Source: Glandiceps talaboti (taxonomy: Eukaryota; Hemichordata; Enteropneusta; Spengelidae). From it: DNA of 64,000 nt. Positions 54,070-64,000 of the stretch are shown piece after piece. Every line of letters starts with the position of its first letter. Positions within the stretch are counted from its first letter, which is position 1. The DNA is taken from contig NC_135556.1 of the NCBI RefSeq assembly GCF_964340395.1, positions 3,991,001 through 4,055,000 of the forward strand, read 5' to 3'. The position numbers were made by a program, and so were the translations under genes. The notes beneath the pieces are model-generated. The model was not told where the DNA came from. It made no database searches and saw only the letters and a program-made list of their open reading frames with translations.

Positions 54070-56631
54070 CTTGCATTGCGAGAAACAATATAAGAAAGAG
54101 AGTTGGTTACATTTTTTTCAGAATGATACAAAGTAAAACATAATGATGACAAACTTCCAACAAAAGACATCCAAATTGTATAACAAATACACATTGTTGC
54201 AAACCATGGCCTGTTTTACGGCAACGTTCTTAACGAGCCTCCCATTGGCCATGGATGCATTCACATACTATATCCATTACTTATGGCATAGCTAATTTAT
54301 TCATTTTGTACGTAAACACTACAACCAATCAGATTGCCCCTTGCATACCACGTGATATACAATGCCTTGGCAAGAGCCTAGTACGTACACTGAAAACTGA
54401 CTTGGCCAAGTTGGGTTCTTGTTGCTGAAATTTTTGCCATCCTACAAGCAAGACTGGATTGATACATGTATGGACATAAAATAATGATCTATAAATCTTG
54501 CCTCGAAGTGTCAAGCAGGGTTTGTGAGAGCATGGATTTGTTGTACCATCAGACCAGGTGTCTGATAAAATCGTGAATTTGTAGAAAGTACTGAAGTAGG
54601 TTACAATGTGGATTATCTCAATATTAGAGCCATGGTTACAACAAGCTAAGATTGGCTGATTCAAGCGAGTGCACGTGAGATAAACTTACATTCCATTCAC
54701 AACCTGTAGTTATTGAAGTGTTGTTTACCATACTCTTGATTTTACAAGGAAATGAACCTGGGCTGAATGCTAATTAAGTACGATCTTTTAGCACAGTGTC
54801 TTTGGGTGCATGAGTTAAAAATGCTGGGATGACTGCATTCATCACCCATACTCTGTACAGTACCCGTTTATCAGCCCTTAATGTAAATGTTCAACAAATC
54901 TTTCCCCGTTCTTACTTTATACTTTAACCCCATCAAATAGTGGTTATCCTAGTAGATTTAAATGAGACTAGTAACTTTTACTCAGGTCTTTTGAATCGCC
55001 TGTTCACATTCACTCAGTACGTTTGCTGTTCATACTAGCTAGCTGTGTTGGACTCAGTTGATCATCGTCACTAACCCCCGGGTGCTATGTGTAACCACGG
55101 CCTCTTTTACCGCAGCATCAAAAATTCGCCATGTGAAAGACCATTTATTTATTTATTTATTTATTTATTTATTCAGGTAAACCAACGGGCATAAAGCCCA
55201 TTTACAGGCACCTTTAAATACTTGTCACCCAAGAAGTCCAGTGAGGGCCATCCCTCATGGGTTCAGTGTTAATGCAGGAGGAAACCGGAGTACCCGGGGA
55301 AAACCTGCGTTGTTCGGTAGAGTCAAACTGAACGACACTCTTCTTACTTACAGCGTGGTAAATTTAATCGAACCCTGAATGGGGTTCGAACCCCGACCGC
55401 AGTGGTAAGAGGCAAGTGGTTTAACCACTTGGCCACCGACAACCCTAACTATCATTTATGTTGTACTCCCCAATTATAGTTTTTAGGACTTCTTTTGGGA
55501 AAGTTGTATGTGCAAGTACTCTGTATTTTTTCTGCTTTGCCGCAAACGCGGCAGTTGCCATAATTCACCATAACATGAGGCCGACCATTGTTGTTATCTG
55601 AAGCGCATTCTTTGAGAGACAGACTTTGATTGGTCAGATTATCATGATGTCATTGCTTATGAATATGTATTACATATATGTGAGGTACAGCTTTGACAGC
55701 CTTAAGATGCTAGAGTTTTATTTTGAAGTGTAGCGGTAGAAAAAATAACTCTGGTTTGCGAGAATGCAAATTAATACATTAACAGGTCATTTTTAATTAT
55801 CACACTGACTAAATGATAACAAAATTCAGAACTTTGAAACTCAAACTGTATTAAATTTGAAACCAAAACTAGCAAATTGGACCTCGTGTATTCTACTTGT
55901 TGATGAAAATTCACACTAATCTGTCTTACCATTGTTAGTCCCAATTCTTCGATCATTTCCTTCTCCCAGTAAGGTCTCCCTCTAGTTGAATTCGTCCTCC
56001 TGACAGCATGTAGCATGTGTGGTGTTGTATCATCATATCTTTCCTCCACTTCTATTGGACCTGGTCTTGCCCTCACTCGTCCACGATGATGACGTTCATA
56101 GTAACATGATCTCCATGGTTGTGATTTCAAAAAGACAGCTTGAGACTGGAAAAGAAGAAACAGAAGGAGATGGGTGAGACAAGGTGATGGGAAGAGAACA
56201 AATGGAGTACAGGTATATAACCTGGAATTGTGTCCATTATGTGATACGTATGGTAGTCTTACTGAAAGACCATCTCGAATAATCAAAGCATAACGACTAC
56301 GATATCTATCTCTCGGTCAACTGCCTTGACTGAACTCAGAAGGAAAGTGATATTGTCAGAATCGAGTCTCGATTTACCTGATCCGTCTGCAAGCTGGTCT
56401 ACCCATTAATGAATCGTGATTAAGTTGTAAAGACGTTTACATGCAAAATTACCGACCAAGCTATGAAGGGTCTATAGCCATGAATGTCTTTTAATTATAA
56501 ATGTATCAATCTAAACTATTTCACTATCTTATAATGTGATTTACCACAACGAAATTACGTGGGGAAACACTTACCAAACGTAATGAAACTGCAGAAGCAT
56601 GTGCGACGCACGATAACCTGGCCGTCGCCAT
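53806..56631 (-). CDS. MRPL30: mitochondrial ribosomal protein L30, three-exon gene
   Basis: The product is the mitochondrial large-subunit protein uL30m, a structural component of the mitoribosome made in the cytosol and imported. Three coding exons (56,631-56,575, 56,145-55,930 and 54,069-53,806) are joined by phase-0 introns with GT/AG ends and give 178 codons, close to the vertebrate length of about 160. Exon 1 encodes an Arg/Ser/Ala-rich presequence. Exon 2 contains the conserved RGRPYWEKEMIEELGLT block and exon 3 the KLQMVKHLVKIQP and LKQGLP blocks. These correspond in order to the uL30 fold of animal MRPL30. All frames are intact, with no stops. AATAAA follows. Intron 2 holds a SINE in the same orientation. 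No other gene in the window is as well supported. Confidence 0.93.
55143..55446 (-). mobile_element. tRNA-derived SINE in MRPL30 intron 2
   Basis: The reverse complement begins TAGGGTTGTCGGTGGCCAAG with TGGTTAAACCACTTG (box A region) and GGGGTTCGAACCCC (box B, a better match to tRNA than in the 27,344 copy). The body with CCCCGGGTACTCCGGTTTCC and GATGGCCCTCACTGGACTTC is shared. The end differs: GGCACC-type sequence, then GGGCTTTATGCCCG and an (AAAT)n tail. A clear target duplication was not found. Confidence 0.92.
55930..56145 (-). CDS. MRPL30: MRPL30 exon 2
   Basis: The acceptor TTTCTTCTTTTCCAG/TCT has a strong pyrimidine tract and the donor is ATG/GTAAGA. It encodes 72 residues, starting SQAVFLKSQPW and ending EEYDD-type acidic turn, HMLHAVRR, RGRPYWEKEMIEELGLTM. 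The RPYWEK motif is the family signature. Confidence 0.95.
56575..56631 (-). CDS. MRPL30: MRPL30 exon 1 (start and targeting sequence)
   Basis: ATG at 56,631 is the first ATG of the frame, with 19 codons (MATARLSCVAHASAVSLRL) up to the donor TTG/GTAAGT at 56,574. The peptide has Arg and Ser/Ala and no acidic residues, as expected for a mitochondrial presequence. Confidence 0.88.
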
Positions 56632-57060
56632 GTTTAAAACAAAAGATAAGTTGTTCCGTAGATTCACCCTTGATGGCGCGCTAATACCAGCGTATGAGCG
56701 TATTGTGTTATGTTGTAATGATGATACATGATACATGTAAATAAACTAATAATGTCAACTTTCTCCAACGACAAACCGAAATAATTAATAAACAACTATT
56801 TCACAACCAATTGTTCATTTCCACTGTTGTATTGCTAGATTTCAACACTCTAGGCATGACTGACAAACTTTATTTTGCTTCCTCTCCTGTTATAATCATT
56901 TGCATTACTCCTTCGATTGTATAGCACAACACTGTGGACTGTTCAGCCCACAAAATATGTTCAATTTCAAAAAAAAAAATTCCTTTGTTGCACTCAAAAT
57001 GTATACGTTTTAATCATCTACATGTACTGGAGTGCAGTCTCGCAGCCAGATCATCAAGAC
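56632..57060. other. presumed MRPL30 promoter region and flank
   Basis: There is no TATA-like element at a convincing distance and no divergent gene that I can support. The plus-strand open frame at 56,934-57,197 runs into the inverted repeat at 57,064 and shows no domain. Confidence 0.35.
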
Positions 57061-57063
57061 ATC

Positions 57064-57178
57064 GTGACATTCGTCCCTCTATAAGACGCACGAAGTACGC
57101 CACGAGCGGCGAAGCCGCGAGCAGTGAGGGCTTAAGCTTATCCCGAACGTTGGGTAACAGAGGGTCGAATGTCATGAC
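57064..57178. repeat. ~115-bp inverted-repeat element
   Basis: CGTGACATTCGTCCCTCT on the left pairs with AGAGGGTCGAATGTCATG on the right (one mismatch in the central part, one near the end). The centre carries GCGGCGAAGCCGC, itself a small hairpin. The local GC content is higher than the surroundings. It is probably a MITE. A second copy was not found in the window. Confidence 0.65.
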
Positions 57179-57499
57179 TGACAGCAAGAATAACTGAAGA
57201 GTTGAACTTACTGATTATTATTTTTCTAAACCACCAAAATGTGGATTACTCCTACACATCTGTTACGAAACTTTCAAGTTTTCTCCCAAGAGCAAAAACA
57301 TAAGTGAAGCATTCAATGTGAAACAGCCGAAAGCTTAAAGTAATAACGAAAGCCTTAACCTTACTCTAGGTATCTGAAGGGAAAAGGTATACAGGCCTTA
57401 CGTATTTATATGCTACAATACACAGAAACTCTTCTAAAAATATCTCAAAAGGTAATATTGCTCATTTTTAGTGAAAACGTGACTTTTGTACATGACTGT

Positions 57500-57600
57500 A
57501 CTATTTTATGTGGACACTTCTAAAAGGGAGCCGTCATTCTTTATGACCGGGGAAGGAGGGGGTCGGAGGAATACATGGGGGGGGGGGGGGGTTCTCTAAA
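57500..57600. repeat. G-rich dispersed repeat with G14 tract
   Basis: AGCCGTCATTCTTTATGACC flows into GGGGAAGGAGGGGGTCGG and a homopolymeric G run at about 57,578-57,591. No coding. Confidence 0.6.
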
Positions 57601-57891
57601 AACTGGGGAGTGAAAAGGTGGGGTACTCAAATTGTTTGCTAACACACCTATATATACACAATAATTAATTATTTATTAGCAAAGTGTTTTTTTTCTGTTA
57701 GACTTTTTCAGTGCACATTGCATATACATAGCTCCTATGAAAATACATACACATTTTACATATACATGTAGTTTCTGAAGCCAGTACAGTGGACCATAAC
57801 AATGTAACACAAAGTGATCTAACCGATACTAGTACATTGAGATTTGTTACATGAAACAAATCATTAATTGATAAAGTAGTAAGGAATAACA

Positions 57892-57999
57892 TAGACTGTA
57901 AGATACGTCGTGACGTTTCGCCCTCACCGGCCTCCTCTCACAGGGTTAGGGGTTGGCCGATGGTTGAGGGCGCCCCGTCACGGCGTACCTTACAGACTA
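57892..57999 (-). mobile_element. TA-flanked MITE, copy 2
   Basis: A 108-bp relative of the element at 49,095 in opposite orientation: TAGACTGTAAGATACGTCG at the left and CGGCGTACCTTACAGACTA at the right. The ends are imperfect inverted repeats, better preserved than in copy 1. TA flanks both ends. Confidence 0.88.
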
Positions 58000-58439
58000 G
58001 GAATAATATGGCTAAAGAAATAAACAGCTGAAGCCACACAGGAGGGCAAAGTCAGACCAAATAGGATCAACTCATCTAGAATACCACGGTGTAGATTATA
58101 TGTCAGTCAGTGAAATCTACCTGATACTGGGATGATATGGTGACTTAGTGAGCTGAAAATCTCTGACAGGTTTCATTGCACAGATATTTATAACTGGTAA
58201 ATACTGATGATAAATATTAAATACATGTTGAAAACAAAGAATATGATAATATATAGTTAACTTTTCATTGCACAGCGTTCTGTTACATGAAATGAATATA
58301 TAAAGTATACTGTAATTTTTCATAATTTTAAATGGTATGGCATGCAACTATACTTTAAGAATTTTTCTAGTGTTAGTATTCTGGAATTAAAAATGCCAAT
58401 TGTGATCAGGAGAGCGTATTGTTATCACCTTGACATGTT

Positions 58440-58690
58440 AAAATAATACCAGATAGCACTCTTTTAGTTTCAGTCCTTGAATTTCAAACAAATTCTAGGG
58501 GGTCAAGGGGAACGCCCTCGTGTACTACTCTCACATTGCTCCCTTTTATTTTGATTCAAATTTTATAGTATTATTACTACCTTGATATGTTAAAAACCAG
58601 AAAGCTTTCTTTTAGTCCTTGAATTTCAAAAAAATCTCCAGGAACATGAGGGGAACCCCCTCCCGTATCCACCCCACCTGGCTCCTTGAA
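58440..58690. repeat. two diverged copies of a ~140-bp dispersed repeat
   Basis: CAGATAGCACTCTTTTAGTT...GTCCTTGAATTTCAAA (58,451) and CAGAAAGCTTTCTTTTAGTCCTTGAATTTC-like sequence (58,598) head two units with GGGGAACGCCCTCGTG / GGGGAACCCCCTCCCG. The same head occurs at 30,650. Confidence 0.75.
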
Positions 58691-58837
58691 ACTTTGATTC
58701 GACTTAAAATATCGCCTAATTCCCAATTTTACTAACTACTTTGGGAGTAAACTGCATTCATTGATAACTCTTCCTTTTGGAATAAGGTACATCAATCATG
58801 TTATGAGGAAATTCAATTTCAAAATAAAGAGTTTTGT

Positions 58838-59121
58838 TATGTATGTATGTATGTATGTATGTATGTATGTATGTATGTATGTATGTATGTATGTATGTAT
58901 GTATGTATGTATGTATGTATGTATGTATGTATGTATGTATGTATGTATGTATGTATGTATGTATGTAGAAAGAAATGCATAAGGAACTAATAAACCAGTC
59001 CGTATATATAGCTGTTAAATCCGACGTTTCGAATAAATATTCTTTTTCAAAGGAAGAATTGGCGAGACAGAGAAATGCCAGGTGACAACCCGAACATTTC
59101 TAAATATAATGGCATACATAC

Positions 59122-59153
<32 letters not shown>

Positions 59154-59376
59154 GTGTATGTATGTATGTATGTATGTATGTATGTATGTATGTATGTATG
59201 TATGTATGTATGTATGTATGTAGAAAGAAATGCATAAGGAACTAATAAACCAGTCCGTATATATAGCTGTTAAATCCGACGTTTCGAATAAATATTCTTT
59301 TTCAAAGGAAGAATTGGCGAGACAGAGAAATGCCAGGTGACAACCCGAACATTTCTAAATATAATGGCATACATAC

Positions 59377-59409
<33 letters not shown>

Positions 59410-59639
59410 TGTATGTATGTATGTATGTATGTATGTATGTATGTATGTATGTATGTATGTATGTATGTATGTATGTATGTATGTAGAAAGAAATGCATAA
59501 GGAACTAATAAACCAGTCCGTATATATAGCTGTTAAATCCGACGTTTCGAATAAATATTCTTTTTCAAAGGAAGAATTGGCGAGACAGAGAAATGCCAGG
59601 TGACAACCCGAACATTTCTAAATATAATGGCATACATAC

Positions 59640-59672
<33 letters not shown>

Positions 59673-59732
59673 TGTATGTATGTATGTATGTATGTATGTA
59701 TGTATGTATGTATGTATGTATGCATGCATGCA
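58838..59732. repeat. tandem block: (TATG)n plus a ~160-bp Penelope-terminal-like unit, three copies
   Basis: Three nearly identical units (about 58,967-59,125, 59,221-59,380 and 59,485-59,643) read TAGAAAGAAATGCATAAGGA, AATAAACCAGTCCGTATATA, AAATCCGACGTTTCGAATAA, ATTCTTTTTCAAAGGAAGAA, CCAGGTGACAACCCGAACAT and ACATACATATATG. They are separated by (TATG)n runs of different lengths. The minus strand has TTCGAAACGTCGG after AGAATATTTATTC, like the 3' arm of Penelope-like terminal repeats (which carry hammerhead ribozyme motifs). The whole is a macrosatellite-like array with a period of about 255-265 bp. Right edge: (ACGT)n and (GTGT)n at 59,730-59,785. Confidence 0.9.
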
Positions 59733-60359
59733 CGTACGTACGTACGTACGTGTGTGTGGGTGTGTGGGTGTGTGTATGTGTGTGTACGGGGGGGGTGTCA
59801 CGGCGAAATGTTGGCAAACTCTACTCCTATACCCCTTCCTGTACCGTACCCTCTCCGTATCTGTATTTATAAATACAGTCGCCATTTGCATTATTTCCAT
59901 AAATCATTCAGCGCCGTTAGCCGTTAATAGATTATATACATTATGCCGTTAGGTTTTAGTTTTACAGCAAGTACCACTGCAATACGTGCACATGAAATTG
60001 ATAATATTTCTAATGAACATTTGCTGCAGTCAATAAGTAGCTAGATATCAGTGAACATAGAACGTTGATAACATTTGAAAAGTTGATTTGTGTTTATATA
60101 ATCAATTTTTTTTTCATCCTCAAAATATAAAGAAAAGTTGGTGTGAATGAATTGGTGGAAGGATTTACAGAAAGCATACCAATATTGGATATGATGTTAA
60201 ATGAGTGAGAATACATTGCACACAGGGATTTGAATTTGATTCTGTACATTCTCATTACATTCCATGCAGCGTATGATACAACACACAGCGTATGATACAT
60301 CACGTATGTGGTCCACTAAACTAGTAACATTATTACTATGTAAGACACATTGTATTATA

Positions 60360-60424
60360 TAGCGCCCTCCTCAACTACCAGACCGATGTGTGAGGGAGCC
60401 CGCAACGGTATACCTTACAGCCTA
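60360..60424 (-). mobile_element. MITE copy 3, half element
   Basis: The reverse complement AGGCTGTAAGGTATACCGTT followed by GCGGGCTCCCTCACACATCGG aligns with the outer half of the MITEs at 49,095 and 57,892. The other terminal repeat is missing. Confidence 0.7.
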
Positions 60425-60599
60425 TGTTAACGATTTTTAAATCAGCGTACACCAAGTTTGATAGAAACTTGGTGTACGCATGAAATTAAAGTGTCACCCA
60501 CCTGCAAAAGGCATGATAGTTCAGAGACCGAATCGAATGAATATCATGTGAAAAACAGGAAATGTGTGCTAGGTATAAAATGTAAATACAATATGAGGT

Positions 60600-61400
60600 A
60601 TGAGTAGAACAGGCCTGATAAATAGATTAAATCCTGACATTTCGAATGAATATTCTGTAACAGAGCTTTAAGGATACCAAGACTAGGCAAGATAAAAGTA
60701 TCAGTTGACATTATATCTTTGTCTTATGACATACACAAAATGAAATATCGCAAGTTCTAATAAAGGGTAAAATACGCCAAGAAAGATCTAACAATTACGC
60801 ACACCAAAAAGAACCCCAGCTAGTTCCCGCCAGAATAAGCGTAGTTAGATATTAGGGAATGATGTACATGATCTATTAATTCCATGTGGTTTCAGCGTTG
60901 TTCCTCCTCTTTCATCCTCAATCGATCTTCATCACCAGAAACCTGATATAGACATATCTGATACACTATGATCGTTGGTAATAAAATGCACAAATACAGG
61001 ATAGTTACGATACTTTTGTCTTTAGACGGAGATGTTCTACGAAACGATCACCATGACAACGTACAGGCAGACCATTATAATTAAATTAAAAAAAACCCCA
61101 CATTTCTGGTATGTAATGTAATACACTACATTAGTACTGATACAGGTAAATCTACTCGTAACAGGCATACTGTTCTTAGGGCCAAAAACATGATTAGTGT
61201 TAATAATGAAACGACATGTACCACAGAACGGTCGCATGGAAATGAACCAGAGTTAACTTCTAATCCATGCTGTTCTGTATGGACCACCATATCTCTAAGA
61301 TTGGTATCACGACGCCAATCTGTTAAAAGTGCTTCGGGAAATAATTATGGTTACCCTAGTTACAACGTAATATATTAAATGCTTGTATATTATGTTCTTA
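60600..61400 (-). pseudogene. Penelope-like element: RT end, GIY-YIG endonuclease and 3' terminal sequence (decayed)
   Basis: On the minus strand the order is WRRDTNLRDMVVHT (about 61,330; RT thumb end), GSFPC and, after a frameshift, CGTCRFIINTNHVFGPK and SRFTCISTNVVYYITYQKCG (61,230-61,085; Cys-rich linker and start of the GIY-YIG fold). GDRFVEHLR (about 61,045; the Arg and Glu of the endonuclease) and VFVHFITNDHSVSDMSISG (60,930-60,990, other frame) follow. This is the RT-linker-GIY-YIG order of canonical Penelope-like elements. The motif TTCGAAATGTCAGGATTTAA (about 60,630-60,660) resembles the terminal sequence multiplied at 58.9-59.6 kb. Several frameshifts and stops mean no intact protein. 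The RT palm is absent. Confidence 0.82.
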
Positions 61401-61713
61401 ACTCTGGTGGAAAAGGGATGGTATGTTAGAGTCAATATGGGACCGACGTTCGTTATTACTCTTCTGATTTGAATTTATATCTCGTCAAGCTTCCCTTGAC
61501 TAAAGAATACACATTCTCTAAAGCCGCATTGGTAACCGATACTGGATATCCATATTGGTGGAAATACGTGCAAAAATCGGCAGACCTTTTCCTGAAATCC
61601 AAATCAGTACTACAAATACGACGTAAACGAAGTAATTATGAATAGGGAATGGAATCTTTGCACTTATTAGGATGTGATGAACCATACTGCAAATATGAGT
61701 GTGAACGTGACGG

Positions 61714-62387
61714 ATCAACTCGTCCCATTTCACTCGTCCCACTCAATTCGTCCAATTTTCAACTCGCCCCAATTTCAACTCGCCCCAACTCTTTACAATA
61801 TAATTTACCTGTGCATATATGAAATCGAAGCTAGTAGTACTCAGTTTGGAGGGTCTGTGGTATCTCGTATTCCACTAATGAAGTACCACTTGCGCGCTGT
61901 ATGTAACACATACTGCAATACTTGCGTTAACTAGGGAGAGGAGACACATCTTCAAATCCCGTACGCGAGCGCGGAAGTCATAATCGTGTCAGTCACTGAT
62001 ATTCTCCCTGGTTATTATCATTATTATTTCTTATTTGCATTGTAAACATTAAGTCCTAATGTGAAAAGTGATATTCCATGACCGAGGAAAGTTGTTGTGT
62101 TGGTATAAGTTCTAGATCTAGCAAACACTTAGCCAAAACCCACACCACTTTCTGCTACGAAATGTTGCATTTGCTACGCTTCACCTGGCCAAGTAGGTAA
62201 AATCATGTAAATTTTTCGGTCCCCGTACTTCGAGTCAATGTATCGTTTAGATTTATAAACGTTTGCTAGTGTCGTTGGGGCGAGTTGAAATGGGGACGAG
62301 TTAAAAATGGGGCGAGTTGAAAATGGGGCGAGTTGAAATTGGGGCGAGTTGAAATGGGACGAATTGAAATTGGGACGAAGTGAATCG
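61714..62387. mobile_element. foldback-like element with tandem-repeat inverted ends
   Basis: The left end (61,714-61,792) consists of about five 15-18-bp units such as TTTCAACTCGCCCCAA and TCAACTCGTCCCATTTC. The right end (62,275-62,387) has about seven units in the opposite orientation, for example GGGGCGAGTTGAAATTG. About 480 bp of unrelated sequence without coding capacity separates them. Inverted ends built from short tandem repeats are the structural mark of foldback (FB) transposons. No target duplication was identified. Confidence 0.75.
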
Positions 62388-63389
62388 CAATTCGAATGTG
62401 AATCAGTAGGTTTAGTATAAACATAATTTGATGTAGCTATATCATCACCATCAATCCTAAGGAAGATGTCAGGGAAATTGGTAGTACAGAAATATCATAA
62501 ATATATACAAAATAACAGCTTTTCATTGATTTTTCTATGAATGTGTATGTGTATACATCATAATCGTCACAAACATATATATACAAACGTTATAGACGTC
62601 CTATAAAATCCTTCTTTATAAATTATAGGCCTATACACCTTAAGTTTAGTAATCACGCAAATTACACTATGATAAATAATACAGAGAGTTAAACGCTAAA
62701 AGAGTCAATGTTTGTTATGAATACCTTTATGTCAAAGGTCCCCCCCCCCCTATCTCAAGGGAAATGCATATGGTTATGCTATAATTTTTTAAACCGTAAC
62801 GTGTAATATATTAGAAATTAATGCTTTAAATTTTAATTAAAAATGCATCTGCTACGTCGATATATTGTCACTGGCGTTCACTTTCACCATGACAACAGTA
62901 CTGTATAACAATGGCAGCCACTGTCTAGAATACGTCAGTCATGTAAAACTTACACCATTTATGAGAATTCAAAGACTTACTAAGTGCTGATTATTCTCCC
63001 AAAGACTAAGTAAAGACGTGAAGTGACTTACATCAATCCAAAATTCTGTGAAAAATATCCACAAATGATTATTTTGAAAACCATGACATTTGGAGATTAC
63101 AATATCCCTTGACCACTTTACCAGTAATTGAATACCCACTGGCAATTAATAAGACCACTTAGGCAAGACAAATTCTTATTCCTTCCTATAAAAATTTAGT
63201 GATGAGGATATTTCCATGGCAACGTGCATTGAGAAGATGGGGGCTACAAAATGTCAATGATCTTTACATTAACAGCTCTCTTGATCTTTAATAATTATAT
63301 TCTGATATCACGTCTTAACACTGTCATACATGTACATGTATCAGTAATTGAGAATAATGCCACTACTCGATATAGACTTACATTAAACG
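62388..63389. other. gene-free stretch
   Basis: A C11 tract lies at 62,740-62,750. No coding segment or mobile element was recognised. Confidence 0.4.
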
Positions 63390-63836
63390 TTGACACATAA
63401 CTCCAGTTTCATCTTTATGATAAATTATTTTAATAAAGCTATTATGCACGCACGGTACGTAAATAAAGAAAATTGCAAAATTAATAACGTAGCTTTCACT
63501 CTAATTTACATGACAATACAGATACACTTAGAAAGCGCCCTCTTACGACTAAATATCTGTGGCATCTGTATGTCACGTTCAGTTTTCATATTACATACAA
63601 TCGTTAAACCTGTTGCCAACGCTTGGTGGGATATTCTAGTCAGCTGTCATCACCCTGTGTGCGTACAACCCAAACTGGATTTATGGTGTATCGCCAAAAC
63701 AGCCGAATCCTTTATTACAATTTCGACCACGATTTTGCCAGTGTACATGTGTTTGACGTTCACTTTGAATGTTGTAGTTAAAGCTTGTTTCCGCCCCTAC
63801 GGATCGCGGAGTGTCGAAGCTGACAATTTACTGTAG
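63390..63836 (+). CDS. hypothetical ORF, doubtful
   Basis: A 148-codon frame, long for this AT-rich background, starts MTHNSSFIFMINYFNKAIMH and ends SRSVEADNLL before TAG. It contains scattered Cys (NICGICMSR, CHHPVCVQPK, LWCIAKT) and hydrophobic segments but no motif that I recognise. An AATAAA lies about 45 bp downstream (63,877). There is no repeat basis for its length. It may be a chance frame, a non-coding exon or part of a gene extending beyond the window. Confidence 0.2.
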   Translation: MTHNSSFIFMINYFNKAIMHARYVNKENCKINNVAFTLIYMTIQIHLESALLRLNICGICMSRSVFILHTIVKPVANAWWDILVSCHHPVCVQPKLDLWCIAKTAESFITISTTILPVYMCLTFTLNVVVKACFRPYGSRSVEADNLL

Positions 63837-63927
63837 CAACTAATACTCTATACTGTGTGTCCATGGAATACTGGAAATAAAATAATCAAACACGTGGTAA
63901 GTGATTTTCTTTTCTAGATATAGGGCT

Positions 63928-63929
<2 letters not shown>

Positions 63930-63982
<53 letters not shown>

Positions 63983-64000
63983 TACACACACACATATATA
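63930..64000. repeat. (CA)n microsatellite at the window edge
   Basis: A run of about 20 CA units, then interrupted CA/TA repeats to the last base. Confidence 0.95.

Overview
This is a gene-poor, AT-rich piece of an animal nuclear genome. Three things show this: a spliced gene with GT/AG introns and an AATAAA signal (mitochondrial ribosomal protein L30), long tandem satellites, and decayed eukaryotic transposons of many classes (non-LTR, Ty3/Gypsy, Penelope-like, DIRS-order tyrosine-recombinase, hAT, tRNA-derived SINE, MITEs). The mixture suggests a marine invertebrate, but I cannot name the species from the sequence. Nothing here is prokaryotic, and there is no CRISPR array or functional tRNA/rRNA gene that I can support.

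Layout. 1-14.8 kb: dispersed repeats, a dead LINE (1.6-2.3 kb, minus), a nested duplication with TATG/GT/GATA microsatellites (2.6-11.3 kb), a second degenerate LINE (11.95-13.2 kb, minus), short tandem repeats and two strong hairpins. 14.8-20.3 kb: no recognisable gene. 20.3-20.8 kb: hAT-like transposase fragment. 20.8-26.8 kb: a decayed DIRS-order retrotransposon on the minus strand (gag start, RT tail, RNase H, tyrosine recombinase) whose terminal repeats have the A1-ORFs-B1-A2-B2 order known from PAT/Ngaro elements. A 151-bp repeat array and an 87-bp minisatellite lie inside it. 27.3-31.8 kb: a full SINE with a target-site duplication, a Ty3/Gypsy pol fragment, a SINE head and another dispersed core-repeat element.

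32-48 kb: two plus-strand stretches look like exons of an unidentified gene (33,255-33,440 and 41,943-42,043, the latter followed by AATAAA). Between and after them lie three unrelated satellites: 64 bp x about 107 (34.85-41.74 kb), 60/64 bp x about 60 (42.23-45.95 kb) and about 51 bp x about 38 (45.95-47.88 kb). The first two have clear higher-order repeat structure.

48-64 kb: minisatellites, a TA-flanked MITE family (three copies), the three-exon MRPL30 gene on the minus strand (53.8-56.6 kb) with a SINE in intron 2, a tandem block of TATG microsatellite plus a Penelope-like terminal sequence (58.8-59.7 kb), the decayed 3' part of a Penelope-like element (60.6-61.4 kb, minus), and a foldback-like element whose inverted ends are built from 17-18 bp tandem units (61.7-62.4 kb). 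MRPL30 is the only gene I can name with confidence.
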